A stretch of 64,000 bases of DNA, from contig OX393550.1 in the NCBI GenBank assembly GCA_947650365.1, positions 98,266,424-98,330,423 on the forward strand, written 5' to 3'. Made by a program: the position numbers and the translations under genes. The stretch comes from Chamaelirium japonicum. Lineage: Eukaryota; Streptophyta; Magnoliopsida; Liliales; Melanthiaceae. Shown one piece after another: positions 11,659 through 22,500 of this stretch; position 1 is the first letter of the stretch, and every line of letters begins with the position of its first letter. The notes under the pieces are model-generated. The model was not told where the DNA came from. It saw nothing but the letters and a program-made list of their open reading frames with translations, and ran no database searches.

Positions 11659-11920
11659 AAGCGACCCGTGGGTGTCGACCTGCCAGTCAGTTTTGTACCG
11701 ACCAGGCGACCCGTGGGTGTCGACCTGCCAGTCAGTTTTGTATCGACCAGGCGACCCGTGGGTGTCGACCTACCAGTCAGTTTTGTACCGACTAGGCGAC
11801 TCGTGAGTGTCGACCTGCGAGTCAGTTTTGTACCGACCAAGCGACCCGTGGGTGTCGACCTGCCAGTCAGTTTTGTACCAACCAGGCGACCCGCGGGAGT
11901 CGACCTACTAGTTAGTTTTG
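11659..11920 (+). repeat. 45-bp tandem repeat, six copies, in frame
   Basis: Unit core GCGACCCGTGGGTGTCGACC then TGCCAGTCAGTTTTGTACCG. Because 45 is a multiple of three, one frame reads a 15-residue repeat around VGVDLPVSFVPTRRP. It lies between the primer-binding site and gag. No known domain. Confidence 0.85.
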
Positions 11921-13034
11921 GAATCATCACCACGACCATACGATTGAGAAGCATGGTCGGCAGACCATACCACACTCGTTCGACCTTACAACTTCAGTCC
12001 AACGCTACTGCACCCGGTGACGCCAGCAATGTTGGACATTCGGCTCAGCCTCTTCCTAACTCAGAGCACACCACCCCGCCAGCAAACACCGCACTGGGGA
12101 TCGGGAAGTCACACCATTCTCCGGTAGTGGTCTTGGCAACTCAAGCAGTGGTTCTGTCTAAGGTCTTCCTCATGACAATGATGGCTTCACAACAAGCCAT
12201 AGTAGCTCAGTTATAAATGATTCAATGCGACCACGATAAGCTTCGTAGCATCATCCAAGCCGTACCCGTTAGGAACCAAGGCGACCCAGTTACCAATAGC
12301 CTTGCACATCAAGCACCGCATATTCAGTAAAACGGGTTGATCGAGGAGCTACCAACAACCAACCCGCCAAGACCAACCAGGGGTCAATAACAAGCATATT
12401 CGGCCCAGCCTACCAACACTTTACTACCGACTAGACATAACCAGGGCCGTCAAGAAACTCCTGACCGATCGAGTGTCTGGACTCGATTGGGGTTGCATGG
12501 AGGTCGACCCCCTGTTTCGCATCGCCACCACTCGGAATCCAGCTCAACCGAGTCTCGGGTTCGAGCACATGGAGAAGACCGTCGCCATCGACCCCACGAG
12601 AATCGTCACTCATCACTCGCCAGCTTATGATCGCCACAGGATACCTATGGAGGAAATATGCAAGACCAGCTCAACAGGTCAGTTCAAGACCATCTGGGGG
12701 GTCACCCTGAGCGAGTGCAAGATCGCTTGGGGCCTCATGTCCCAGATCGCCTAGAGGAGGTTGCAATTAGGGGGGCTGACCGGTCACCAATCATCGCGGA
12801 CCTTCTTAAGATGCCCTTCCCGTGAGGTTGGAATCCACCCTACCTACCGAAGTTTTAGGGGACTAAGTACCCTGTTGATCACGTGCTTGCTTTCTGGGAT
12901 GCCCTGGTCCCCTATGAAGATGATCATATCCTTTGTTGCACTTTCGCTAACAGTTGTCAAAAACACCACTTGAGTGGTTCTACAAGCTTAGACCTTCATC
13001 AATTTCCTCTTTAAGGAAGATGAGCATGCAGTTC

Positions 13035-13714
13035 ATCGACCAGTATCGTTGCAACCGATAGGAGCTAAAGACCTTGGAATCTCTCTTCGAGATGAGCATG
13101 ACTCACAAGGAGTCGCTGAAGCAATTCTACCACCGGTTCAGGACTGAATACCTGAGTTTGTTAGATGCTGATGGACAAGACCTTATAGTGGTAGCGGCCT
13201 TCAAGAATTCAGTACAACCTAACCAATATGTTAGCACCTCACTCATCAAGCAACCGCCCGAAATGATCGACGACCTGTTCCGGAGGGTGGAGAAATATAT
13301 CAAGATCGAAGATGTCGAACGAAAGCGGAAGACTAAAGATGCAAGTGACCAGCAACTCGCCTTCAATCGACCAGCAGCTGCAAGGAATGTGAAAAATCAG
13401 TCAAACGAGTCGACGTAGCATGAGACAAAGCGCTAGAAGGTGACCGTGATAAGACTCCTCACACTCCATGGAACCGGGACTTCACGGTGCTGAACATGCC
13501 GATTGACGAGGTCTTCGAGATCATCAAGGAGGAGCAGTACTTTCGTAGGGCACCACCGATGCGCCCAGTAGAGAGGGGCTCACGAGACCTGACTCGCTAC
13601 TGCGAAAACCACATGAAGTACGGACATACCACGCTGCAGTCTCGAGCATTGCATAATCACATCGAGGACCTCATTGAAGCATGTTATCTCGACCAGTTCA
13701 TTGACCATCCCTGA
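13035..13714 (+). pseudogene. Broken gypsy-type gag (retrotrans_gag region)
   Basis: The frame at 13074-13418 gives LFEMSMTHKESLKQF, then VVAAFKNSV, then LIKQPPEMIDDLFRRVEKYI, all typical of the capsid region of plant gypsy gag. The frame at 13487-13714 continues with a YCENHMKYGH..... and HIEDLIEACYLDQFI segment, the usual spacer towards protease. Stops and frame changes separate the pieces, and nothing of pol follows. Confidence 0.75.
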
Positions 13715-14059
13715 CACACGGCCCACGAGCCTATCAATGAGTCACAAGAAGGCACCCCCTTCGCTAATTGACCTCTTCTAGTTGCAGCCTCCTGGGCCTA
13801 AGAATGTAATGGCTTGATGCACTTAATGGAATGTTTCAAGTTCTCGTTGTATCAATGAAGACTCCATGCAAAAATTCATTGTCCAAGATCTCCTACGAAC
13901 AAGACCCCTAGCAATATGAGTGGGGGTGGCAAAGGATCGGAAAGACTGACCTCGGGCAGAATCGTCCACCCTCAAGCTAAAAGCCTCCTCCGGGAGTCCT
14001 TGACCCCCCACGAGTTGGGTCATGCCAAAAACCTCCCACAAGAAAACCCGGCCAACTGA

Positions 14060-14830
14060 AGTTAAAGAGTTGGTTGGGTGAAAGCCCGACTGGTCAAAAT
14101 ACTCAATGTTGAGTATGATCGGCCGGTACTTTCACCTCTCGGAGAGTGGGGGTAAATCTTAAACACCAACTGGATTATTGCCGACATGTGAAAAGTCCGA
14201 GCGATATATAACACCCTAAAGTGGGTTCTATCATTCGGCGGGAGCAAAGACCAAGGGGCGGTAAAGACCAACCGGTCTAAAGACTCAAAAGAGAGTAGGA
14301 CCAATTAGTGAAAATGTCCAGGGTGAAACTCTCCTTATTGAGTAAAGATAAATCCATAGTAAAGACTGATTGGTCGAAAGACTCAACAACGAGTATGACC
14401 AATCAGTAAAGATGCGCGAAAGGTGAAACACTCAAGTCCAATCCTCAGTAAAGACTGACTGGTTGAAAGACTCGACAAGGAGTATGACCGGTCAGTGAAG
14501 ATGCGTGAAAAGTGAAACAAAAAAGCCTCCTTCGAGAGCACTCGACCCCCCCACGAGTTGGGTCAAGCAAAAGTCTCTTCCGAGAGCCACGTGCCCCACT
14601 TGTGGGACTGGGGGTGAGTTTTCAAAGCCGACTGAATATATAACACTCCAAAATGAGTTCTACCCCTCGGTAAAAGTAAAGTCCTAGTAGGAAAGACCGA
14701 CCGGTTGACAGACTCAACAAGGAGTATGACCGGCCGGAGAAAAGTACCTGGAAGGTGAAACATGCACTGAAGTCCGACCAGTTGAAAGACTCAGGAAGGA
14801 GTTCGATCGGCCGCTGAAAACCAGAGCAAC
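14060..14830 (+). repeat. Degenerate repeats between gag and 3' LTR
   Basis: The motif GAAAGACTCRACAAGGAGTA followed by TGACCGGYCRG recurs near 14095, 14280, 14375, 14465, 14705 and 14790 at uneven spacing. It takes the place where pol would be. No open frame is conserved. Confidence 0.6.
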
Positions 14831-14941
14831 CGTGTAGTCATCGCTGCGCATGGCCCCGTATGGCGCCTCGCCTGGTAGGAGAGAGAAATGATCCTGATTA
14901 GTCAGAAAGCACCCGAAAATTGACCGATCAGGAGTGGGTAT

Positions 14942-16714
14942 TGTGTGTACCTTAACAAATAAAGAAGGTAAAAAGCAACTAAAAACCCAGCCGCGCATCT
15001 CGACCCGGTCGTGCATCTCAACCTCGGCCGTGCGTCTCGGCCTTGGCCGCGCATTTCACTCTGGCCAGCCGCGCGCTTCGTTTGACCAAGACTGGACCAG
15101 CCGCGCACTTCATTACCAGACGGTCGCACGCTTCGTCTGCCCAAGAATGGACTAGCCGTGCACATTGTTACCGGTCGGCCGCACGCTTCGTCTGCCCGAG
15201 ACTGGACCAGCCTCGCACTTCTTCTGCCCGAGACAGGACCGACCGCGCGCTTCGTCTGCCGGAGACTAGATCGACCGCGCACTTTGTTACCGGCACTACA
15301 GCAAAGAGGTTTTTTGCCGACGAAATTTTTTTTACCGTGATATAATATTGGTTATTACCGACGGTATTAAAAATATCAGACAATATAAACCCAATTGATT
15401 TTTCTTTATTTATTTTATTTTATTTGCCGATAATATTTATATAATGTCGGTATTAATATTTTTACCAACAAATTATATTTTCTGTTGGTAAAATATTATG
15501 TTTTGCTACGCACTTCGTTGCCGGCCGATCGTGCGCTTCGTCTGCCTGAGACTGGACCAGCCGCGCGCAACCTCGCTGACGACCGGCTATGCATCTTGCT
15601 GACGACCAGCTGCATGGAACCTCGCTAATAGCCGACCGCACGCAACGCTAACGACCGGCCGCGCGCAACCTCGCTGATGGCTGCACGCAACAACGCTGAT
15701 GATCGGCCTCGCGCAACCTCGCTAACGACCGGCCGCACGCACCTTGCTGACGACCAGCCGCGCGCAACCTCGCTGACTACCGGCCGCACGCAACGCTGAT
15801 GACCAGCCGCGCGCAACCTCGCTGACGACTGGCGGCGCGCAACCTCATTGATGACCGGCCGCACACCTTGCTGACGACCGACCTCGCACTCTGCTCGTAA
15901 CTGGCCACACATCTCGCACGCGACCGGCCAGTCGACTGCAAGACTTGGCCACGCGCTTGGACCTGGCCGCGACCCGACCAGCTGCACGTTTCATGCTGGT
16001 CAGCCACGCACTTGGTCCGGCTGCACCTCGGACGGCCATGCGTCTCGGTCAGTCGCAAGCCCGGTTTGCCTTGCGTCTCACCATAGCCACACAAGTATTC
16101 ACGTGCAGCTCCGATATTCATGCGAGGGGGTAGCCTGACGATTGCACACCAAGACTATGCAGTAACTACTCCCAAAAGTTTCGGTCGGGCGACGGTTACG
16201 GGAAGACAGCCCACGCCCCAAGATTCCTGGTCGACCAAGTATGGCAAGTAACGCCACCAGTCACGACTACCGAGCGCCAGCCGGACAACACATCATCCCT
16301 ACGCAGGTAGTTGAGCAAGTTACGGGAGCACGTCATTAATGTCTCCCCGCACGGAGCGCCCCAGCTGTCACCCCCGAAGCACTAGAAAAAGGGGACCTAC
16401 CCTTCAGAGAGAATGATCCCTCGAATTCTAAAAGAGGTGCTGCCCATTGCATTCCTGAGTTTTCGAAGCTAGAGAGAGAGAGAGAGACTACAGAGGTCGG
16501 CATTTTGGGAGGCCGGTTCTCTCTGGGTGTAATCGGATCAAGGTGAGTGCTTGTAACTTGTTGTGACTTACTAGTGCATTCTCGCCCCACCCAGTGGTTT
16601 TTTCCCTTCGACATTGCAAAAGGCTTTTCCACATAAACCCGGTCCACTCGTGTTCTTTGGATTATTAGATTATGCCTTCCAATCGAACCGCTTCCACCAG
16701 AAAACCCCCCCACA
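14942..16714 (+). repeat. 3' LTR of inner element
   Basis: 1,773 bp, homologous to 9823-11453 and longer mainly because of the AT-rich insert at 15294-15509. It is preceded by purine-rich AGGAGTGGGTA, a plausible polypurine tract. Confidence 0.8.
15294..15509. mobile_element. Short AT-rich CACTA-like insertion in the 3' LTR
   Basis: A 216-bp AT-rich block in a CG-rich array, absent from the other LTR. It begins CACTACAGCAAAGAGG and ends ..TTTTGCTACG, giving an imperfect inverted pair (CTACAGCAAA / CGTAGCAAAA). It contains ACCGACGG words seen in plant CACTA elements. The 3-bp target duplication is not clear. Confidence 0.5.
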
Positions 16715-16746
16715 GTAACACTATAGAGTAGAGAGAGACAGAGAGA

Positions 16747-16790
<44 letters not shown>

Positions 16791-17284
16791 TAGAGAGTTG
16801 ACACAGGATGTGGTGACGAAGTTCGGTCGAAACCTATGCCTCCGTGTGGTAAGACGCAACCTTTGAATCCACTATCTCTGAAGAAGTAGCTATTCTCGAC
16901 AGTCCGAGAAGTACTTACACAGGTGAACAGAAGGTGGTGAAGGAGTCTGAAAACCAGAAGGCTCAGAGAGCTCTGGAAAATAAAAAGTGGAAATGTGGTC
17001 TGGAATTTTGGATCTGGATTATTTACAGGATCTGCTACTTATAGAGGTTTGGTTTGTGGAGAATATTTTGGGAATATTCCTATATATATTTGGGGTTTTG
17101 GTAAATACCAGGGAGGGGATTCACCATACCCCAGATAGTATGCGTGGGCCCCAGGCAGAGTTGCAGGTCCCACAGTCATCTCTGTGGACCCCATACAGGG
17201 CTGCGGATTCCACTATCATCTTCATGGGCCCCAGGCATGGTTGTAGGTCCCACTGTCAAGCGTTAGCCAGATTTTGCACCCACA
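16715..17284 (-). repeat. 5' LTR of outer element, right part
   Basis: Continues the LTR interrupted at 9822 and aligns with 7436-7975, including the GA tract (16731-16795) and GTGGAAATGTGGTCTGGAAT. Confidence 0.8.
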
Positions 17285-17348
17285 ATCAGATCACCTCAAA
17301 GTTGGTTGGAATTGGCAAAAGATCTTTCGGCAAGATTTGTATGATCCT

Positions 17349-17389
<41 letters not shown>

Positions 17390-17860
17390 GCTATTCATTT
17401 CCGACTGAATTTGCAGAGGATCATCACCTCACAGTGGGTTGGGATTTGCAGAGGATCTTTGCCCCCATCTCCCTCCCTCCTTCAAGCCCAGTCTCCAAAT
17501 CTAGATTGAGATAAGGTGCGCATCGAAACCCCAAAATTCTTCGTCTCATGAGGTTATTGTGAACCCATTGATTAGCTCTTATTGCGAACTCATGGATGGG
17601 AAGTTCTTATCCTCTACGTATGGGACACCTGTCGAACTATTAATGAGGTTAGTTCTACTATGTACTAATCCATCAGACACAAAGGGAATCTAGGGGGTGC
17701 CATCCTAGTTCTTTTGTTGTGTGGACCACAGGACATGACCACTCGTGTCATTGCTATCTCAACACTTATTGGGTCGGATCATAGCTCAAACGAAAATCCT
17801 GTGCCCAGACGGTTGCTAATACTTGCCACATTTTTTTTTAAACAATATAATTGTTAGGCC
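17285..17860. other. Flank with (CT)n; no gene recognised
   Basis: A (CT)n tract at 17355-17387 after a C-run; the remainder shows no exon, RNA gene or repeat I can name. Confidence 0.4.
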
Positions 17861-18026
17861 CGGACCCGGCTCGGGTCCGGCCCAGGCCCTCAAAGGACCG
17901 GGCTAGGGCTAGGGCTAGTTGTTTTTAGGCCCATAAGGGCCAAAACCCGAGCCCACGTATATATATAAGGGTCGGGCCCGGACTTATGTAGGTCCAGGAC
18001 TGGGAGCTCAAACCGTTGACAGCCCT
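17861..18026. mobile_element. GC-rich hAT-like end
   Basis: Multiple CCCGGACCCGG / GGGCTAGGGCTAGGGCTAG words ending CCGTTGACAGCCCTA, the reverse complement of a TAGGGCTGTCAACGG hAT-type end. The partner end is not present, so it is a fragment. Confidence 0.4.
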
Positions 18027-18028
18027 AG

Positions 18029-18749
18029 GGGCCTGTCTGTATTCGATCAATAGGCTAACTAGTAAAGTAAATCGGATAAAAAGTTTACTTTGCTGCTATT
18101 TGGATTCAAAAAGTGGTAGTAAAGTAAATGGTAGGAGATTTACTAGTAGCCAAAAAGTTTTACTTGGAAAAAGACAAGTAAAACTTTTGATTTATTAGTA
18201 AAAGGCTTCGTTGACCATGCCACGTCAGCCAATGGCACAATCGAGAGAGCATCACATGATAGATTCAACTATTTGGGGAGTAACATGTGGCTTTGTCGGC
18301 CTCCTTGCACCGCCGCTGCCGGTCACCACCCCATCGCCCACCACCCCACCGTTCATCACCCAGCCGGTCACAACCTGCCGCCGTTTGCCACCGTGCGGCC
18401 AATGGGCAACGACGGGTGGTGGTAGCTGACAGTGCGGTGGCGGGCGACCGGTGGTCGGCTAGGGTGGTGGCTAGCGGTGGGTGGTGGACGGTGGTCAACG
18501 GGGCGGTGATAGATTTGTCGGTGGCCAGCGGGAGGTCGTGGACGACGATGGCGTCGAGCGATCGGTAGATTTATTTCTAATTTACTTTACTGGTCAATCC
18601 AAACAGCCGTCCAGAAGTAAATGATTTACTTTACTGATCAATACAAACAACAAGAAGTAAATCAGATTTACTAGTCGATCTGGGAGATTTACTAACCCAC
18701 ATCCGATTTACTACCCTTTACTTTGCAGGTCCGAAAAACAAACAGGCCG
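18029..18749. mobile_element. 721-bp MITE, PIF/Harbinger (Tourist)-like
   Basis: Ends are GGGCCTGTCTGTATTCG and, reverse-complemented, CGGCCTGTTTGTTTTTCG. TAG flanks both sides (18026-18028, 18750-18752). Subterminal AGTAAAGTAAAT words occur in opposite orientation at the two sides; the middle is GC-rich and non-coding. The TAG target is not the usual TWA, so superfamily is uncertain. Confidence 0.62.
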
Positions 18750-18891
18750 TAGGGATTCTCTTTCCTTTCATTTCCGGGTGTAAACTCTTTTCGCTCAAAG
18801 TTCCTTTACTTCGATGAGTTTTTGGGCTACCAAATGCGGCCTAAAAGGTAGGCATGGAGTTGGGATGACCATTGTCCAACCTCACTCCAGA

Positions 18892-19433
18892 TAGGGGTGT
18901 GCATCAGTTCGAAACCAACCTATGTAGGCAAAACCCAAACCGATCCAACCTTGGTCGGTTTTGAGGATTTCCAATCCAATCCAAACCGAACTGAGATTGG
19001 AACCCAATCCAATCCAATTAAAATCGGTTTAGATTGGATTAGATGGTCGGTTTGGCTTTTGACTCATATCCATGTTGGATTTTTTTTTCCCTTCTATTAG
19101 AATCTAATTTTAGCTTTAAAAAATAATAATTGTTATCAAATCATTAGGCCTAAATAAGATTTATAACTGATTTTGAGTAATCCTATAGTATTGCAAAGAA
19201 GGTTGGTAGCAAAAGTATACGAGGACTTATGGTATATTTAATAAAGTATTATATGTAAATATATATGTCGGTTCGGCTAGATCGGTTTTAAATTTATAAA
19301 TCCGTCAGTCAATCGATCAAATTATGTTAGCTTTTTAAAAATTCAATCCAATCCGATCCATTAAGTGTATCGAAACAGATTAAAAATGATTGGTTTGATT
19401 TGGTCGGTTTGGTTTGGAACCTGCACACCCATA
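18892..19433. mobile_element. 542-bp nonautonomous hAT element with perfect 8-bp target duplication
   Basis: Terminal inverted repeats TAGGGGTGTGCA and (reverse complement of right end) TATGGGTGTGCA. The 8-bp duplication ACTCCAGA is at 18884-18891 and 19434-19441. Subterminal GGTTTGG/CCAAACC words are mirrored. It carries no transposase. It ends 138 bp before the ATG of the E1-beta gene, so it sits in that gene's promoter or 5' UTR. Confidence 0.9.
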
Positions 19434-19442
19434 ACTCCAGAG

Positions 19443-19571
19443 ATTATCGAGCCATTTGCCTCGCGCCTATTCTTGGCCGTTCCTATCCTAACATCTCTCT
19501 CTCTCTCTCTCTACATTCGATTCTGTTTTGAATATTTCATCCCCGATTTCTTTTTCCTGTGTGGAATTCCC
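19443..19571 (+). promoter_or_regulatory. Short promoter/5' UTR of E1-beta gene
   Basis: A pyrimidine-rich leader with (CT)n at about 19493-19512; no TATA motif is visible. Only 138 bp separate the hAT element from the start codon. Confidence 0.45.
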
Positions 19572-22500
19572 ATGGCTTTGAGGGGATTGGGAAGAAGGGT
19601 CTCGATCGTGAGAGGTTTCTCGAGCCTCTGCGATGCAGCAGAGAAGGCTCCGAGGGACGGGGACGGGAAGCTGCTCAACCTCTTCTCCGCGATCAACCAG
19701 GCCCTCCACATCGCTCTGGAGACCGACCCCCGGTGAGATCTAGCTGCTCCGCGAGAAACCCATGTCGGGATTTCGTCGGATTTCTTGGTTTGGGATCTCG
19801 TTTTACTGGCGGGTAGAGCTGGGTTCTGCGTGTTGGGGGGCCAAAGATGGTTTTTTTTTTTTTCCTTCTTTTCTTTTCTTTCCAAGGGGCTTTTCTAATT
19901 ACGGCAAATTAGGTCTAGGTCCTTAACTATTTTGCAATATTAGACGCTGGACACCATAATTGGCTATATTAGCTGAGGTCCCTACAAGTAGACATTCATC
20001 TTTAGAAAAAATATATATTTATCTTCAGAAAGAGTATATTCATTTCAGAAAGAGTATACACATACATTAATATTCAGAAAGAGTATATATTCGACGGGAG
20101 AGACTTTAGCTATATTTCGAAATTAATGTGTCCTGCAACTAAAAATCATCTCTCAAAAAGGACTCACGTCAAACTTTCCCTCTTTTTTTTTTGTTAATGT
20201 ACAGCTATTAGCAGACACACATACCCATATATTCCATGTAGAGGAGACCCACGCCTGTATATATTTGGCCTATGGCCTAATGAGATGATTATCCATTCTC
20301 TCCAAAACCTAGCCTCTCTCTCGCTTCCCTTCTCTCCCTCTCTCCATGCTAGGTAATTTTCGTGACATGGTATCAAAGCGTGGTTCTGATCCCTCCGACG
20401 ACCCACCATCTTAGATCTGATCCCGGCGACCAGATTCTCTGCGAGGAGTTACCATCTCCTCCCGGCCATTAAGATCTCCGGCCGACTCCACCCCTTCACA
20501 CCAGATCTCTGGTTGGCCTCCTCGTGCCTCATATTTGTTCTCGCGGAAGACCAAGAGCGGCTCGACCCGAGGCCATCATCTCCGGCCTGAGACCAGATCT
20601 TCTCCGACCTCAGATTTGATCCTTGCGATCAGATCCTCCCCTTCTCCTTCGACTCCGGCAGCCGGTAGCGGTCTCCGGATCTGAGCTCACAGATCTGAGC
20701 TCTCTGTCGGACTGATCCGGATGCAGATTTGAGCTCTCCGTTGGCTTGATCCGAATCCAGATCTGCTCCCTGCGATCTCCTCCCTTAGATCTGCAGCTGC
20801 GAGATCTCCCTTCCTCCACGCAGGCGCCTCTTCCTCGCCGATGACCAGATCCGCACAAGATTGCACAACTCCCTCAAGCCTCGAGCAGTAGCTGGACTCG
20901 CGATCTCCGATCTGGTCTGACGGCTTCGGCGCCTCCTCGACACCAGCATTATCTCCGACCAGATCTTGCGTCTGATTCGACATTTTTAGATCTGATCCGA
21001 CGACTCCGGTGCCTCGTCAATGATCTCAGATCCGTTATTGCCCCTGTTGGCCAGATTTACTCCCTGCTGACCAGATCTGTGCTCAACCAGCCAGATCTCA
21101 TATTTGAGCTCTCCGTCAGTCTCGAGCCCCCTCTCCAACTGCATTTAAATCTGACAGTGATCACCTCACCAGATCTCCGACCTATCTCGCAGACAACAGC
21201 CAGACTTTGCTGGTTTTTCCTATCCTCCGATGAGCCTCATCTCCAGATCTTCTTCGACCACCACCTCTATGAGCTTGGAGATGTTGTTTGTGTGATTGAC
21301 TGTAGTGTGCTGATTGTCTGTGTGGTATTGTGGTCTCCATCGCTTAATCATGGCTGACTCATCCTCCGTGGATGTCCCATTGACAGCGTCTCCTATCTCC
21401 GGCACCCTCCCGTACGAGTACACTTGATATTTTTTGAAAATCTCGAGTTCGACGGACTTTCTGCTTGTCTCCTCCACTGACTGGAAGGCATGGGTGGCTA
21501 CTGTTCAGAGCACACTGCCCGGTTGTGGTCTCCTTGGGCAACTTGATGGTATTCTTCCTATTCTGAGTCCGACCTTCCCCGCCATTCTTCAGGAATGGCG
21601 CCTTCGTGATGCGCAGGTCGCCGCCTACCTTTTCACATATGTCGATCAGATGATGTGAGCCAATCTTGCCACTCTCGGCGCATCTGCTGTCATATGGTGT
21701 TACTTAGTAGAGCGCTTCGTGGAGTCTAGAAGCGCTCGCAAGTACGCCCTCCTTTCTCAGGTCCAGTCTGAGCTGCAGGGCAATCGCACGATCCAGTAAT
21801 TCCATACGCAGATGCGTGGTTATTGGTGGGAGCTTCAGTCGCTAGTCTCTCCCGTCTCGGTCGAATGCCGTGCCGCTCACCAGGCCTTCTAAACTTTACC
21901 AGTTCCTGATAGTACTTTGCCCAAAGTATGACCCACTTGCTGACGCCTTGATTCACCGGGACCCGTTTCCACGCTTGGATGCCGCGATTGCTGAGGTCGT
22001 CATCGAGAAGACTAGGTTGCACACCATCGCCATCAGGACCCCTCACCCCCCTCCAACTACACAGGCACCCTTGCTGCGGCCCCGGCCACCTCTACCTCTC
22101 TCTCTTTCCTGCCCATGATCGCTTTGTGTGCGCTCACTGCCACAAACTGGGTCATGTTATCACTACTTGCTAGAAGTTACACCCCGAGAAACGGTAGGGA
22201 CCCCGGGGTCGTGGTCGACCAGTTAGCTCCACCGCTGCCATTGTTACTGTTCCGTCTTCCCCTCGCATGGTTCCGTTTTCTCCTTGTAGCAGTCTGGATG
22301 CTCCTGACACTATTCAGCTCTTTCAGCAGCAACTTGTCCAGCTCCAGCTACATCTCGACCAGCAGACAGCTTTCAGCTCTGTCGAGGCTTCCAACGCCTC
22401 CAGCATCTCTGCTTACTTAGCCACTTCCGTTACCTTTGCTACTTGGATCCTGGATTTCAGATTCTCATACATGACTTCTGATGCTTTACTGCTTACCGCT

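Larger units (their letters stand above)
9823..16714 (+). mobile_element. Inner nonautonomous gypsy-type element (TR-GAG-like), plus strand
   Basis: LTRs at 9823-11453 and 14942-16714 both begin TGTGT(C/G)TACCTTAACAAA and end in a C-run plus AYA. Inside are a primer-binding site, a 45-bp repeat array, gag pieces and a degenerate repeat block, but no protease, RT or integrase motif. That is the structure called a terminal-repeat retrotransposon with a gag domain. Flanks CTAAC (9818-9822) and GTAAC (16715-16719) agree at 4 of 5 bases, as a target duplication would, and the insertion lies inside the outer LTR. LTR divergence and indels show the insertion is old. Confidence 0.83.
7318..17284 (-). 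mobile_element. Outer LTR retrotransposon derivative (LARD-like), minus strand, split by a nested element
   Basis: Direct repeats at 7318-7975 and (9719-9822 + 16715-17284) are about 660 bp each and align along their length. They share the block starting GGAGGATTACG, a GA tract, GTTGACAYAGGATGTGGTGACG and a tail CACCCACA. A minus-strand primer-binding site sits just inside the right-hand LTR. The internal part (7976-9718) is short and non-coding, so the element is nonautonomous. Flanks are ATCAA (7313-7317) and ATCAG (17285-17289), a 4/5 match to a 5-bp target duplication. The inner element 9823-16714 interrupts the element's 5' LTR. Confidence 0.8.

Noticed and set aside
18287..18568. 93-codon frame inside the 721-bp MITE
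   Set aside because: Compositional, from the GC-rich centre; no transposase motif.
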